A stretch of 64,000 nt of DNA from NCBI GenBank assembly GCA_949287835.1, contig CASEHV010000023.1, positions 43,028-107,027 of the forward strand. The letters are read 5' to 3'. The stretch comes from an uncultured Helicobacter sp. Lineage in GTDB: Bacteria > Campylobacterota > Campylobacteria > Campylobacterales > Helicobacteraceae. The notes beneath the pieces are model-generated. The model did not search any database. It saw nothing but the letters and a program-made list of their open reading frames with translations, and was not told the DNA's origin. Both the position numbers and the translations under genes were made by a program. Shown here in pieces: positions 1-8,842 of the stretch; the stretch's first letter is position 1; each line of letters starts with the position of its first letter.

Positions 1-179
1 CCAGCACCGCTACCTATATCAATGCAAGTATCGAAAGGTTGCAAAAAAGAAATGGGTAACATACTATCATTGACGTTACGTTTTATTGAATCATAATCCG
101 TAGAACCGACTAGATTATGAACTCTGCCCCAACGCATTAGCAAATCGCTAAAGGTTGCAATGGCATTATTGTCTATCAT
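1..179 (-). CDS. rsmG: RsmG, 16S rRNA (guanine-527 N7)-methyltransferase, N-terminal part
   Basis: Only the first 59 or so codons are inside the window; the gene runs off the left edge. The start is ATG at 179, with an AGGA-like site 7 bases upstream and an in-frame TAG just before it, so no longer start is possible. The visible N-terminus has the RsmG pattern: a short helix, then WGRVHNLVGS, a D-S pair, a leucine-containing stretch and the beginning of the S-adenosylmethionine site, DIGSGA. RsmG methylates G527 of 16S rRNA in the cytoplasm. The family assignment rests on this N-terminal pattern only. Confidence 0.8.
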   Translation of the reverse strand, partial: MIDNNAIATFSDLLMRWGRVHNLVGSTDYDSIKRNVNDSMLPISFLQPFDTCIDIGSGA

Positions 180-229
180 TGCTATGTCCTAAACTAGATG
201 GTAAAGGACAATATAGTCAAAATCGCTAC

Positions 230-448
230 TTAGTTGTTAGCCTTTGCATCATCTGCTTTCATATCATCACTATGATCGTGGTTCATATCAGAATCCATAG
301 CATTGTCTGTTGCGTTATCAGTAGTTCCCGCATCCATTTTTTCAGTTTTGGTATCCGCCTTACTAGCTTCTTGTTTTTTGCTGTCGCCACAGGCAACGAA
401 CAATCCCATAATACCAACTAAACAAGCCAACATAAAAGTCTTTTTCAT
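230..448 (-). CDS. small acidic lipoprotein, function unknown
   Basis: A 72-residue product with a lipoprotein signal: MKKTF start, hydrophobic core and lipobox LFVAC, so the mature protein starts at Cys-20 and is probably lipid-anchored. I chose the ATG at 448 rather than the upstream in-frame ATG at 493 because TAGGAG lies 7-8 bases before it and it begins directly at the signal peptide. The mature part is low-complexity and rich in Asp, Lys, Ala and Asn, with an MNHDHSDD stretch near the end that could bind metal (inference). No catalytic domain is visible. It lies 50 bp upstream of rsmG in the same orientation. Confidence 0.7.
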   Translation of the reverse strand: MKKTFMLACLVGIMGLFVACGDSKKQEASKADTKTEKMDAGTTDNATDNAMDSDMNHDHSDDMKADDAKANN

Positions 449-550
449 ACTAAAATCTCCTAGAAATAAAATACGAGTGGAATTATAACACAATTTATAC
501 TAAATCACTTATTTTTTGCAAATAATTTTTTGCGATAAAACATAAAACTT

Positions 551-1582
551 TCAATGATTATATTTTTGATAAAAAGTTTTTCCAAAGATTCTTATTATAG
601 TCTGTTTTTTGCTTATGCGGATTCTAAAATTATTTCGTCTCCATTCCTTAAAACTCTGCGTATTTGCTAGTAGCTCTTCTGCATTTTTCGCTATTAAAAG
701 CTCTTTCAAAAATTTATTATTATTGATAATTTGTTGTGGCATATCTAGCTTTTGTATAAAATTTTTTAATTGATGAAAATAATTTGGATAATGTTTTAAA
801 TAATCTTTGTTAGGTTTTATAATATGTGTCGGGAGGATATACTCTTGCAATAAATTATGTTTCTCAAAATACTCATACATTGCCCTAAATGATTCTATTA
901 AATCCTCTGGTTTATGCAGCACTTTTGTAAGAGACTTCTCCCTTATTCGATAAAAATATGTGGCGCCTCTTGTTAAAATCTCTTTTCCTGCCTTTATGTT
1001 TGCAAATACCAAAAACGCTACATCTTCGCCAATGCTTACTTTTGGGAATCTAATATCTTTTACGAGTGAAATATCAAATACGCAACGCCACAAATCAGTC
1101 TTACTAGCTGGGTTATCTTTCCTTATCAACCTAACTTTGCCTTTTGTTTTTTTACCAAGTTTGCAAAATATATTACTATCATATTTATTATCATTAAACA
1201 TTACTACATCTTTTGTTTTAACAAGTACTGCATTATGAGATTCTAATGAATAAATAAGATTTTCATAATAATCCCTTGCTATAACATCATCTGGGTCCAC
1301 CATTCCTACATATTTTGTATCTTGCTTATTATCATTTGAATATAGATACCGCAATCCCGTATTTCTAGCCTCCCCTGCACCTTTATTTTCTTGATTGATT
1401 AATATAAAGCGGGAATCTTGTTTTGTATATTCTCTTATAATTTCTGCACTATTGTCTGTGCTACCATCATTTATTAGGATTGCTTGAAAGTTTGTGTAAG
1501 TTTGATGTTTTATAGAATCCAAACATTCTCTTATATATTTTTCTACATTATAAACAGGTATGATAATTGATAATGCTTTCAT
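551..1582 (-). CDS. family 2 glycosyltransferase
   Basis: A 343-residue GT-A fold glycosyltransferase. The N-terminal half has the family 2 signatures: SIIIPVYN at residues 5-12, INDGSTDNS at 37-45, GAGEARNTG at 68-76 and the metal/nucleotide-sugar binding DPDD at 96-99. The C-terminal half is less conserved and lacks a membrane segment, so the enzyme is probably cytoplasmic or peripheral. It should transfer a sugar from a nucleotide donor to a surface glycan such as lipooligosaccharide; donor and acceptor cannot be read from the sequence. It starts 93 bp before the divergent gene at 1676 and shows no glycan-cluster neighbours. Confidence 0.85.
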   Translation of the reverse strand: MKALSIIIPVYNVEKYIRECLDSIKHQTYTNFQAILINDGSTDNSAEIIREYTKQDSRFILINQENKGAGEARNTGLRYLYSNDNKQDTKYVGMVDPDDVIARDYYENLIYSLESHNAVLVKTKDVVMFNDNKYDSNIFCKLGKKTKGKVRLIRKDNPASKTDLWRCVFDISLVKDIRFPKVSIGEDVAFLVFANIKAGKEILTRGATYFYRIREKSLTKVLHKPEDLIESFRAMYEYFEKHNLLQEYILPTHIIKPNKDYLKHYPNYFHQLKNFIQKLDMPQQIINNNKFLKELLIAKNAEELLANTQSFKEWRRNNFRIRISKKQTIIRIFGKTFYQKYNH

Positions 1583-1675
1583 GAATTATTCCACAATGTT
1601 TCTTAAAAGATTCTATCATAAATGGCATGTAAATTGCTTTATTCACGCATAGCAAAGGATATGTTTGGAAAGATT

Positions 1676-2425
1676 ATGAAAAATCAGTATTTACTTAAAA
1701 CAGGCATTGGTAGTTCAAATGGAATCATATATCAAGATAATAGCGAAGTTATGCTAGAGAGATTAGATTCTGTATTTGCCAAGCTATTTTACAGGGGGAT
1801 TAATCATGCGGAGGTCAGCGGTCTTTTATCTCATGTAAAGGGATTAAATATTATTAGTAAAAAAAGTCTTTTTCAGGCTTATGGCAATGATGAAGCAATA
1901 AAAAAATATAACAAAAAAGCTAATGTAAAACAAAAAAGCGATATGAATCAAGTAGTCCTAGAAGAGCAGAAACATAAAACACAGATTCTATATAATCATC
2001 TAAAAAGCACAAATAATATTACACATTCAGCCAGTCAAAATAAAGATTTTTTCGATGTAGCAAACTCTAGTTTGGATTCAAATGAAGCATTAGAGCTAAA
2101 TGAGAATCTAGCTGAGCTTAAAGATTCCATGCCCAGTAATCAGGATTTGAAGAAAGACTCATTTATTACCCTTGTAAATCCATATAAGCTACGAAAATAT
2201 TCCTTTACCATACCCGAATATATAACACTCATTTTAAATATCACAAAGAAAAGTAAGATATTTGTATATTGCCCCCTAGATTTAGCCTCACCTTTGGAAT
2301 CCTCAGAGGTTAATTATCTCTTTCCCATTGTGTTTAATACAGAAACAAAATTTGCCGCACAGATTCCACTCTCTATCATGGATTATCCAGATTTTAACTC
2401 ACAAAAGCTAAAAGATATTATGTAA
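1676..2425 (+). CDS. hypothetical protein with polar linker
   Basis: I do not recognise this protein. From the ATG at 1676 (GGAAAG six bases upstream) it is 249 residues; the frame is also open from an ATG at 1622, which would add 18 residues but has no ribosome site. The N-terminal 90 residues look folded (GIGSSNGIIY, then helices), residues 90-165 are Lys/Asn/Ser-rich linker, and the last 70 or so residues contain hydrophobic strands (ITLILNITKKSKIFVYC, VNYLFPIVFN). There is no signal peptide or membrane helix. It ends 23 bp before yejE in the same orientation, so the two may be co-transcribed. Confidence 0.55.
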   Translation: MKNQYLLKTGIGSSNGIIYQDNSEVMLERLDSVFAKLFYRGINHAEVSGLLSHVKGLNIISKKSLFQAYGNDEAIKKYNKKANVKQKSDMNQVVLEEQKHKTQILYNHLKSTNNITHSASQNKDFFDVANSSLDSNEALELNENLAELKDSMPSNQDLKKDSFITLVNPYKLRKYSFTIPEYITLILNITKKSKIFVYCPLDLASPLESSEVNYLFPIVFNTETKFAAQIPLSIMDYPDFNSQKLKDIM

Positions 2426-2448
2426 AACCTAAATCACAAGGAATCATA

Positions 2449-3465
2449 GTGCTAGAGAGACATTCTTTATGGAATCAAAGATTGCATAAATTCCTGCAAA
2501 ACAGACGTGCGAAATACTGCCTAATCATTTTCGTTCTAATATCTATCATTAGTTTTTTATCGCCAGTGATTGCCAATGATAAGCCTATTTTGATTTATAA
2601 GGATTCTAAGTTTTATTTCCCCATATTTAGCGATTATAAGGAAAGTGATTTTGGCGGGGACTTTGACACCACCCCTGACTATAAAGACCCATTTGTAAGA
2701 AATCTTTTCAAAGATGATTTCATCATCTATCCGTTTATAGAGTATGCACCAGATAGTATAGACTGGGAGTTAAATGCAATCCCTCCCACAAGTCCCAGTA
2801 AATCCCATATTCTAGGCACAGATGACCAAGGCAGAGATGTGGCATCACGACTTCTTTATGGATTAAAAACTTCTCTTTTATTTGGAATCTTACTTAGCAT
2901 TTCTACTATTGTGATAGGAGTTTTTATAGGGGGGATACAGGGATATTATGGTGGATTGATAGATTTGCTAGGGCAGAGGGCTTTAGAAATATGGAGCGCT
3001 ATTCCTACGTTGTTTTTAATTATTATTATCTCTAGTGTTTTGCTTCCTAATTTTTGGGTGATACTTTGCATTGTTATGTTGTTTAGCTGGACTAGCATAG
3101 TTGGCGTTGTTAGAGCGGAATTTCTTAGAGCTAGAGTTAGCGAGTATGTGAAAGCATCAAAGGCGTTAGGTTTTAGCGATTTTAGAATCATGTTTATACA
3201 TATACTCCCAAATGCACTAGTGGCTACTATCACATATATGCCATTTATTATGGTAGGTAGCATTGCGACATTAGCTAGTCTTGATTTTCTAGGATTTGGT
3301 ATGCCATTAGGTAGCCCTAGCCTTGGTGAATTACTAAATCAAGGCAAAAATAATATACAATCCCCGCATTTAGCAATCATAGGTTTTATATCCATGACAC
3401 TACTATTATCATCTTTAATATTCATAGGCGAGGGGGCAAGAGATGCTTTTAGCGATAAAAGCTAA
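2449..3465 (+). CDS. yejE: YejE-type peptide ABC transporter permease
   Basis: A 338-residue inner-membrane permease starting at GTG 2449 with AAGGA 6 bases upstream. Residues 24-42 form a first membrane helix, followed by a long periplasmic insert (about 45-110) typical of the YejE branch. HILGTDDQGRD at 120-130 is the OppC/DppC-family signature, and EYVKASKALG...HILPN at 232-254 is the EAA loop that contacts the ATPase. The family imports peptides together with YejA, YejB and YejF; in E. coli that system takes up microcin C. None of those partners is in this window. It overlaps the 3' end of convergent ubiX by 4 bp. The YejE rather than OppC assignment rests on the periplasmic insert and length. 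Confidence 0.8.
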   Translation: MLERHSLWNQRLHKFLQNRRAKYCLIIFVLISIISFLSPVIANDKPILIYKDSKFYFPIFSDYKESDFGGDFDTTPDYKDPFVRNLFKDDFIIYPFIEYAPDSIDWELNAIPPTSPSKSHILGTDDQGRDVASRLLYGLKTSLLFGILLSISTIVIGVFIGGIQGYYGGLIDLLGQRALEIWSAIPTLFLIIIISSVLLPNFWVILCIVMLFSWTSIVGVVRAEFLRARVSEYVKASKALGFSDFRIMFIHILPNALVATITYMPFIMVGSIATLASLDFLGFGMPLGSPSLGELLNQGKNNIQSPHLAIIGFISMTLLLSSLIFIGEGARDAFSDKS

Positions 3466-4022
3466 CCCCACCTCCTAAACAACTCATTCTCTATCCCAAG
3501 CATATCAAAATATCTTCCTATCAAAAAGTCATGCAATGCCTCAAGAGTATTTAGTCCCGCATAGTATCCAGCCACAGGGGGGGCAATGCAGACGCCGCTA
3601 AGTGAGAGTTTGTGCATATTCTCTAATAAAATTGTGCTAAGCGGCATCTCTCTTAAACATAAAATTAACTTTCTACCCTCCTTTAGACACACCGCACACA
3701 CACGTTTTAAAAGATTACTTTGCGATCCACTAGCGACAGCAGAGAGTGTATTGCTACTTGTAGGTAGGACAATGCAGGATTCAAAATAAAAGCTACCACT
3801 TGCTAATTTACTACACATCTTTTTGTGAATCTCTATATTTTCACTTCTTATATTCTCGATTTCACGTATTAAACTTGTATTTCTCTCTACCTTGCATAGA
3901 AACTCTGAATTCTTGCTTGGCACGACATATAGCATATAATCCTTTGGGAAATGCCTTATAAAATTAAAGGTAAGCTCCAGCGAACTCCCCCCACTAATGC
4001 CTAACACTATAGATTTTTTCAT
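3462..4022 (-). CDS. ubiX: UbiX flavin prenyltransferase
   Basis: A 186-residue protein of the UbiX family, which prenylates FMN to make the cofactor used by UbiD-type decarboxylases in quinone synthesis. The N-terminal flavin loop GISGGSS is at residues 8-14, a mid-protein LPTSSNTLSAVASG corresponds to the conserved active-site segment, and LILCLREMPLS, followed by a PPVAGYY stretch, matches the family C-terminal half. It begins on the base after nadE ends, so the two are almost certainly co-transcribed from the nadE promoter. In Helicobacter quinone is made by the futalosine route, where a UbiX/UbiD pair is plausible; no ubiD is seen here. Confidence 0.88.
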   Translation of the reverse strand: MKKSIVLGISGGSSLELTFNFIRHFPKDYMLYVVPSKNSEFLCKVERNTSLIREIENIRSENIEIHKKMCSKLASGSFYFESCIVLPTSSNTLSAVASGSQSNLLKRVCAVCLKEGRKLILCLREMPLSTILLENMHKLSLSGVCIAPPVAGYYAGLNTLEALHDFLIGRYFDMLGIENELFRRWG

Positions 4023-4772
4023 TTAAACCTCTAAAATATATGGTAGCTCTCTTTTGAAAGCATTTTTTACTATTCTATCACTAAGCGATGAAATCATCTC
4101 TTGAGAAAAACCGCTTATTTTCCCCACATCACCATCGCATTGCAGAAAAGATTCTAAGAATCTATCTATCTCATTGTATGAGTATCCAATCTCAGCCTCA
4201 TCACTTTGCCCATCATATAAATCTGCACTAGGCTTTTTTGTGATAAAAATCTCTGGGAGACAAAGCAGTCTTGCTATCTCATAGACTTGCGTTTTATAGA
4301 ATCTACCCAGCGGATTTATCGCATGTGCTAGGTCGCCATGTATCGTTCCATAGCCTAGCATTAGCTCAGATTTATTTGTCGTGCCAAGCACTAAGGCACT
4401 TCTTAGACTTGATAGATGATAAAGGATTATCATACGCATTCTAGCACAGAAATTTCCCTTTTGTAGCAAATCGTAACATTCAAAATTCCTCTCAAATGCA
4501 CCCTCAAAATCGCTAAGAGATATAATCTCATAATCTATCTCAAACTCTTTGCATAGCATTACAGAATCATCTATGCTGCTTTGCGATGAAGCGCTAGAGG
4601 GCATAATAATAGCGTCCAAATCTAGCCTAGCCCTTTTACACAATACCGCTACGACCGCACTATCTATCCCTCCGCTAAGTCCTAAAATAGCTTTGTTAAA
4701 GCCCCTCTTGCTAAAGGCTTTTTGTAAAGATAGGATAAGAGATTCTATGTCTTCTTTGCAAATTGCCATCAC
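4023..4772 (-). CDS. nadE: NH3-dependent NAD+ synthetase
   Basis: This 249-residue enzyme amidates deamido-NAD to NAD using ATP, the last step of NAD synthesis. The ATP-pyrophosphatase loop GLSGGIDSAVVA is at residues 31-42, and GTTNKSELMLGYGTIHGD is the family substrate-binding segment. It has no N-terminal glutaminase domain, so it is the short ammonia-dependent form. It starts MM at 4772 and the second Met is equally possible. nadA and nadC lie 46 kb away in this window. It is adjacent to ubiX with no gap and diverges from petA, leaving 133 bp for both promoters. Confidence 0.93.
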   Translation of the reverse strand: MMAICKEDIESLILSLQKAFSKRGFNKAILGLSGGIDSAVVAVLCKRARLDLDAIIMPSSASSQSSIDDSVMLCKEFEIDYEIISLSDFEGAFERNFECYDLLQKGNFCARMRMIILYHLSSLRSALVLGTTNKSELMLGYGTIHGDLAHAINPLGRFYKTQVYEIARLLCLPEIFITKKPSADLYDGQSDEAEIGYSYNEIDRFLESFLQCDGDVGKISGFSQEMISSLSDRIVKNAFKRELPYILEV

Positions 4773-4905
4773 TAAGCACCCCTGTTATAGAATCTAAAAG
4801 CCGATTCTAACAAAAAATATTTCAACCACTTAATATTATTTTAAGACTTTTTTGATTAGAATCTACATTTACTTTTTATATCACCCTGTTTTAAAGGAGA
4901 TAGTG

Positions 4906-5421
4906 ATGGCTGATGTCAAAAGGCGCGACTTCTTAGGCATGGCACTAGGTGGCGTAGCTGGCGTTGGTGCTATTGCCGCACTTGTAGCTATGAAAAAAAC
5001 TTGGGACCCCCTTCCTAGCGTTGTATCTGCGGGTTTTACTACCGTCGATGTCAAGGATATGAAAGAGGGCGAAATGATGGATACAAAATGGCGAGGTAAG
5101 CCCGTATATATAGTTAAGAAACGTGCAGATGATAGGATTGTAGAATCTAGGGATTTCAAGCTAGGCGATTCATATTATTGTGTCGGTATTAAGGTATGCA
5201 CACATCTTGGCTGCATTCCACTTTGGAGAGAGGGCGAGGGGCATTTCCTCTGCCCATGCCATGGTGGGCAATTTACGCAAGATGGCGTAAATATCGCAGG
5301 CACACCGCCACCTAGACCTTTTGACATTCCGCCATTTGCTATAAAGGGTAGCTCCATTCTTGTGCTAGGTGAGGTAGGACAGGAGTATCAGGCAATGATG
5401 GCTAAGGCTACTAAGGCATAA
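4906..5421 (+). CDS. petA: bc1 complex Rieske iron-sulfur subunit
   Basis: A 171-residue Rieske protein of the cytochrome bc1 complex. I start it at ATG 4906, which has AAAGGAG upstream, rather than at an upstream in-frame codon, because MADVKRRDFLGMALGG is then a twin-arginine-type N-terminal anchor. The two [2Fe-2S] cluster boxes are CTHLGC and CPCHGG, in the usual order and close together. It carries electrons from quinol to cytochrome c1 on the periplasmic side of the inner membrane. It is the first gene of petABC, with 9 bp to petB. Confidence 0.95.
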   Translation: MADVKRRDFLGMALGGVAGVGAIAALVAMKKTWDPLPSVVSAGFTTVDVKDMKEGEMMDTKWRGKPVYIVKKRADDRIVESRDFKLGDSYYCVGIKVCTHLGCIPLWREGEGHFLCPCHGGQFTQDGVNIAGTPPPRPFDIPPFAIKGSSILVLGEVGQEYQAMMAKATKA

Positions 5422-5430
5422 GGAGAGAGA

Positions 5431-6663
5431 ATGGCACATATTAGAGAAGCAAAGAGCATAGGAGATTGGCTAGACCAAAGGCTTGCTACGAACAAGCTTT
5501 TGGAAGTCATGATGACGAAGTATTGGATTCCAAAAAATATCAACTGGCTATGGGCTATGGGCGTCGTGCTTATGGCGTTATTTGGTATGCTAGTAGTGAG
5601 TGGAATCTTTCTTTTGATGTATTACAAACCCGATAAATTACTCGCTTATGATTCTGTTAATTATACGATTATGCAGGAAGTCGCTTTTGGGTGGCTTTGG
5701 CGTCATATACATGCAGTAGCGGCTAGTATGGTATTTGTCATCATCTATATACACATGTTTGTGGGAATCTACTATGGCTCATACAAACGTGGCAGGGAGA
5801 TGATATGGATTAGCGGTATGTTGCTATTTGTCGTGTTCTCTGCGGAGGCATTTAGTGGTTATATGCTACCTTGGGGGCAGATGAGTTATTGGGCTGCTGC
5901 GGTTATTACGAATCTATTTGGTGGCATACCTATCATTGGTAGCGATTTGGTAGAGTGGATACGTGGTAACTATGTCGTAGAGGATTCTACACTTACTAGA
6001 TTCTTTATGCTACATGTATTCTTGCTACCTGTGGCTATTTTGTCAATCATTGCCATACACTTCTATTCTCTTAGAATCCCGCATGTCAATAACCAAGAGG
6101 GAGAGGAGATAGATTTTGAGGCAGAGGCACAGAGATATATGGGTGGTGATAAGAAGAATGCGAAGGTTATTAGATTCTGGCCTGACTTCTTGTGTAAAGA
6201 TATTTTTATCCTATCGCTATTTATGATTCTATTCTTTGCCCTTGTGTGCTATCACTATGACTTTGCTATGGACCCTATCAACTTCTCTAGGGCAAATGAT
6301 GTCGCCACACCGCCGCATATCTATCCTGAGTGGTATTTCCTCTGGAGCTATGAGGTTTTACGTGGAATCTTCTTTAGTGCCGATTTGGGCTTTGTATTCT
6401 TTGGCGTAGCACAGGCTATTTTCTTCTTATTGCCATGGCTTGATAGGAGTAAGGTCGTAGCCCCAGCACATAAACGACCCGGTTTCTTGCTTTTCTATGC
6501 GTTATTAATTGTGGATTTAATCGTTCTTACAATCTATGGTAAGCTACCGCCAGATGGCAGTGCGAAATATGTCGGACTTGTAGCCTCACTTGGCTTTATG
6601 GCGTTATTCTTTATAATATTGCCTCTTGTAACGAGTGCAGAAAAAGGTAAGGGTGGTAAGTAA
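5431..6663 (+). CDS. petB: bc1 complex cytochrome b subunit
   Basis: A 410-residue membrane protein that binds the two b hemes and both quinone sites. Paired heme ligands are visible as RHIHAVAASM plus HMF in the first helices and HVF...IAIHFYS in the fourth. The quinol-site motif PEWYF is present near residue 300. About eight to nine hydrophobic helices are predicted, which means b6 and subunit IV portions are fused in one chain as in bc1 complexes. AGGAGAGAG lies ahead of the ATG. It sits between petA and petC in a tight operon. Confidence 0.95.
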   Translation: MAHIREAKSIGDWLDQRLATNKLLEVMMTKYWIPKNINWLWAMGVVLMALFGMLVVSGIFLLMYYKPDKLLAYDSVNYTIMQEVAFGWLWRHIHAVAASMVFVIIYIHMFVGIYYGSYKRGREMIWISGMLLFVVFSAEAFSGYMLPWGQMSYWAAAVITNLFGGIPIIGSDLVEWIRGNYVVEDSTLTRFFMLHVFLLPVAILSIIAIHFYSLRIPHVNNQEGEEIDFEAEAQRYMGGDKKNAKVIRFWPDFLCKDIFILSLFMILFFALVCYHYDFAMDPINFSRANDVATPPHIYPEWYFLWSYEVLRGIFFSADLGFVFFGVAQAIFFLLPWLDRSKVVAPAHKRPGFLLFYALLIVDLIVLTIYGKLPPDGSAKYVGLVASLGFMALFFIILPLVTSAEKGKGGK

Positions 6664-8150
6664 TGAGAGAGATTAAAATATTTGTCATTGTAGCTGTTAT
6701 CATCGGCGTTATTTACTACGGCGTAGAGCCTTTGGCACATCATGCTATGCATCCTGATACCGCCGCTAGTGATTATGAGTTTAAAGATTTAGAGAAATTT
6801 GGCAAATTTGACTTTGCTAATGCCAATGCAGATAATGGGAAAGAGTTGTTCGCTAATAATTGTGCTAGTTGCCACAATGTAGCCGTAGAAAAAAGCAAAG
6901 ACTTTAATATGGCAAATCCAAAGGCTGTATTCCCCGCAGAGAAAGGCGGCGTGATTCCCCCAGATTTATCTAACATAGGCGGGATTTTACATCCGCAGTT
7001 CCTAGCGCATTTTATCAAGGACCCTGTGAGGGCTACCTTGCTTGATGCTAAATTCCAAGTATCTTGCGAAGGATTAGATGGCGAGGCAGCACAGACATGT
7101 GAAGCAAGAAATGAAGGCAAGGCTTCCTATCCTATGACTGCCTTTAATGGCTTATTAAGCGATGCGGAAATCGTAGATATTGTCGCATATTTGCAGAAAA
7201 TTGCCCCAAAAAGCATGAGTGATAAAGAGGTCTTTATGGAGGCTTGTAATAGATGTCATGGAATCTATTACGACAAAGGGCAGTATGACTCAAAGCTTTT
7301 TGCTAATCACAATGGCGAAGTGCAGAAACTCATCGATAGGGTAGAGAAAGAAGGAGCAGATTCTGTATTTGCCTCTCTAAGTGATGATGAGAAAAACTTT
7401 GTAGATTCCCTGCTTGCTACTCAGAAGATTCATGACAAAATGAACTTTAGCGAGGAGGAGCTAGACAAGGAAGATGGTCCAAATGCAGCTATAAGTGTTA
7501 AGATGATAACTACAAATCCAGAGGACAAGGATAATTATCAATTCGACGCATTGCTTAAATCCTCTCTTAGAATCTCGGATTTCAAGGGTGGGGTAGCTGC
7601 ACTTACAAATGGTGAGCTAATCAGAGATTACTTGGGTAATGTGCCACCAGATTTATCTATGATGATTCGAGAAAAAGGAGCGCATGAGTTAGCCGCATTT
7701 ATCAATAATCCTCGCAAGGTTGCGTATATAGACATACAAAAGGCTATTTTAAATAAACTTGCAAAAGATGAGCAAGATAAAGAAATAGCTGCACTACCAG
7801 CAGACTTAGACGATGAGGCTAAAAAGGCAAAGATAGATGATATCCGCTCTCAAGGCTATGAATTTTATGGAATCAAGTTGCCAGAAAATACCACAAAAAG
7901 CCAGTGGCAAGATTCACGAGATTATACAAATATGGCTTATGACATGGGCGTAATGCCACCTGGAAAAGCTATGCCTAGAGTGGGACTAACCAAAGAGGCA
8001 GAAGAGCAGGTAGTTAGCTATCTAAGTGCCATAGGTGATAGCAAGAAAGAGCAAAGAGAGTCACTTGGCAAATGGATAATAGGCTTCTTTATCCTACTAG
8101 CAGCTCTTGCATATCTATGGAAAGGCAAGATTTGGAGGGAGTTGCATTAA
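6663..8150 (+). CDS. petC: bc1 complex di-heme cytochrome c1 subunit
   Basis: A 495-residue periplasmic cytochrome anchored by N- (about 5-23) and C-terminal (about 468-487) helices. Two heme sites are present, CASCH at 67-71 and CNRCH at 195-199. Each is followed by a similar block: VIPPDLSNIGG...FIKDPVRA then YPMTAFNGLLSDAEI after the first, and NVPPDLSMMI...FINNPRKV then MPRVGLTKEAEEQ after the second, so the protein is a tandem of two c-type domains. The second domain carries a long acidic insert (about 215-300 and 360-400). The ATG shares one base with the petB stop. Di-heme c1 is known for the epsilon group; the length here is large. Confidence 0.9.
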   Translation: MREIKIFVIVAVIIGVIYYGVEPLAHHAMHPDTAASDYEFKDLEKFGKFDFANANADNGKELFANNCASCHNVAVEKSKDFNMANPKAVFPAEKGGVIPPDLSNIGGILHPQFLAHFIKDPVRATLLDAKFQVSCEGLDGEAAQTCEARNEGKASYPMTAFNGLLSDAEIVDIVAYLQKIAPKSMSDKEVFMEACNRCHGIYYDKGQYDSKLFANHNGEVQKLIDRVEKEGADSVFASLSDDEKNFVDSLLATQKIHDKMNFSEEELDKEDGPNAAISVKMITTNPEDKDNYQFDALLKSSLRISDFKGGVAALTNGELIRDYLGNVPPDLSMMIREKGAHELAAFINNPRKVAYIDIQKAILNKLAKDEQDKEIAALPADLDDEAKKAKIDDIRSQGYEFYGIKLPENTTKSQWQDSRDYTNMAYDMGVMPPGKAMPRVGLTKEAEEQVVSYLSAIGDSKKEQRESLGKWIIGFFILLAALAYLWKGKIWRELH

Positions 8151-8211
8151 TATCTTTTAATAGCTTGGGTGGTATTTGTTGCTCGAGTATGCTTGTTATT
8201 GTTGGTTTTGT

Positions 8212-8246
8212 GGTAGAAATGGTTTTATCATGATTCTACCTAGTTT
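8212..8246 (+). terminator. possible petABC terminator hairpin
   Basis: GGTAGAA at 8212-8218 pairs with TTCTACC at 8234-8240, with an inner ATG/CAT pairing, followed by TAGTTTT. It is 60 bp after petC and could end the pet transcript. The U tract is short, so this is tentative. Confidence 0.4.
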
Positions 8247-8367
8247 TCATATAAATTATTGAAATGAAGTTTTCTTAGAATCAAGATATATTTCTTGCGT
8301 ATATTTATAGTATTATATAAATTTTAGAAATTTATTTTATTTAAGAATTTTTTAAGTTAGTCTATGC

Positions 8368-8373
8368 TACAAT
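8368..8373 (+). promoter_or_regulatory. -10 element of the first tRNA operon
   Basis: TACAAT preceded by TATGC gives an extended -10 sequence 10 bases before the first tRNA. No other promoter-like box lies between this and the five-tRNA cluster. The -35 region is AT-rich and not clear. Confidence 0.5.
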
Positions 8374-8383
8374 TTCAATTTTT

Positions 8384-8468
8384 GCGGAAGTGGCGAAATT
8401 GGCAGACGCACCAGACTTAGGATCTGGCGCCGCAAGGCGTGGAGGTTCAAGTCCTCTCTTCCGCACCA
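8384..8468 (+). tRNA. tRNA-Leu (anticodon UAG)
   Basis: The acceptor stem GCGGAAG pairs with CTTCCGC. The anticodon loop reads ACTTAGGA, giving UAG for CUA codons. A long variable arm (GGCGCCGCAAGGCGT), the GTTCAAGTC T-loop and an encoded CCA end are all present, as expected for a class II leucine tRNA. Confidence 0.95.
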
Positions 8469-8478
8469 TTCTATGTTT

Positions 8479-8553
8479 GCGGGAATAGCTCAGTGGTAGA
8501 GCACAACCTTGCCAAGGTTGGGGCCGCGGGTTCGATCCCCGTTTCCCGCTCCA
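8479..8553 (+). tRNA. tRNA-Gly (anticodon GCC)
   Basis: The acceptor stem GCGGGAA pairs with TTCCCGC. The anticodon loop is CTTGCCAAG, the T-loop is GGTTCGATCCC and the CCA end is encoded. It is 10 bases after tRNA-Leu. Confidence 0.95.
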
Positions 8554-8585
8554 TATTTGTGATATTTAAAATTGTGATACTTATA

Positions 8586-8671
8586 GCCCAGGTGGTGGAA
8601 ATGGTAGACACAAGGGACTTAAAATCCCTCGGACCTAGTCCGTACCGGTTCAAGTCCGGTCTTGGGCACCA
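8586..8671 (+). tRNA. tRNA-Leu (anticodon UAA)
   Basis: The acceptor stem GCCCAGG pairs with CTTGGGC (one G-U). The anticodon loop is ACTTAAAAT, giving UAA for UUA codons. A long variable arm, a T-loop and an encoded CCA are present. Confidence 0.95.
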
Positions 8672-8678
8672 CCTATGT

Positions 8679-8753
8679 GGCGACATAGCCAAGTGGTAAG
8701 GCATGGGCCTGCAAAGCCTTGATTCCTCGGTTCAAATCCGAGTGTCGCCTCCA
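8679..8753 (+). tRNA. tRNA-Cys (anticodon GCA)
   Basis: The acceptor stem GGCGACA pairs with TGTCGCC. The anticodon loop is CCTGCAAAG and the T-loop is GGTTCAAATCC. The CCA end is encoded and the next tRNA starts 2 bases later. Confidence 0.95.
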
Positions 8754-8755
8754 AT

Positions 8756-8842
8756 CGAGAGATGGCTGAGTGGTCGAAAGCGGCGGTCTTGAAAACCGTT
8801 GAGGCAAAACCTCCGGGGGTTCGAATCCCTCTCTCTCGGCCA
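8756..8842 (+). tRNA. tRNA-Ser (anticodon UGA)
   Basis: The acceptor stem CGAGAGA pairs with TCTCTCG, the discriminator is G and the CCA is encoded. The anticodon loop is TCTTGAAAA, giving UGA. A class II variable arm lies between the anticodon and T stems. It is the last of the five-tRNA cluster. Confidence 0.94.
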
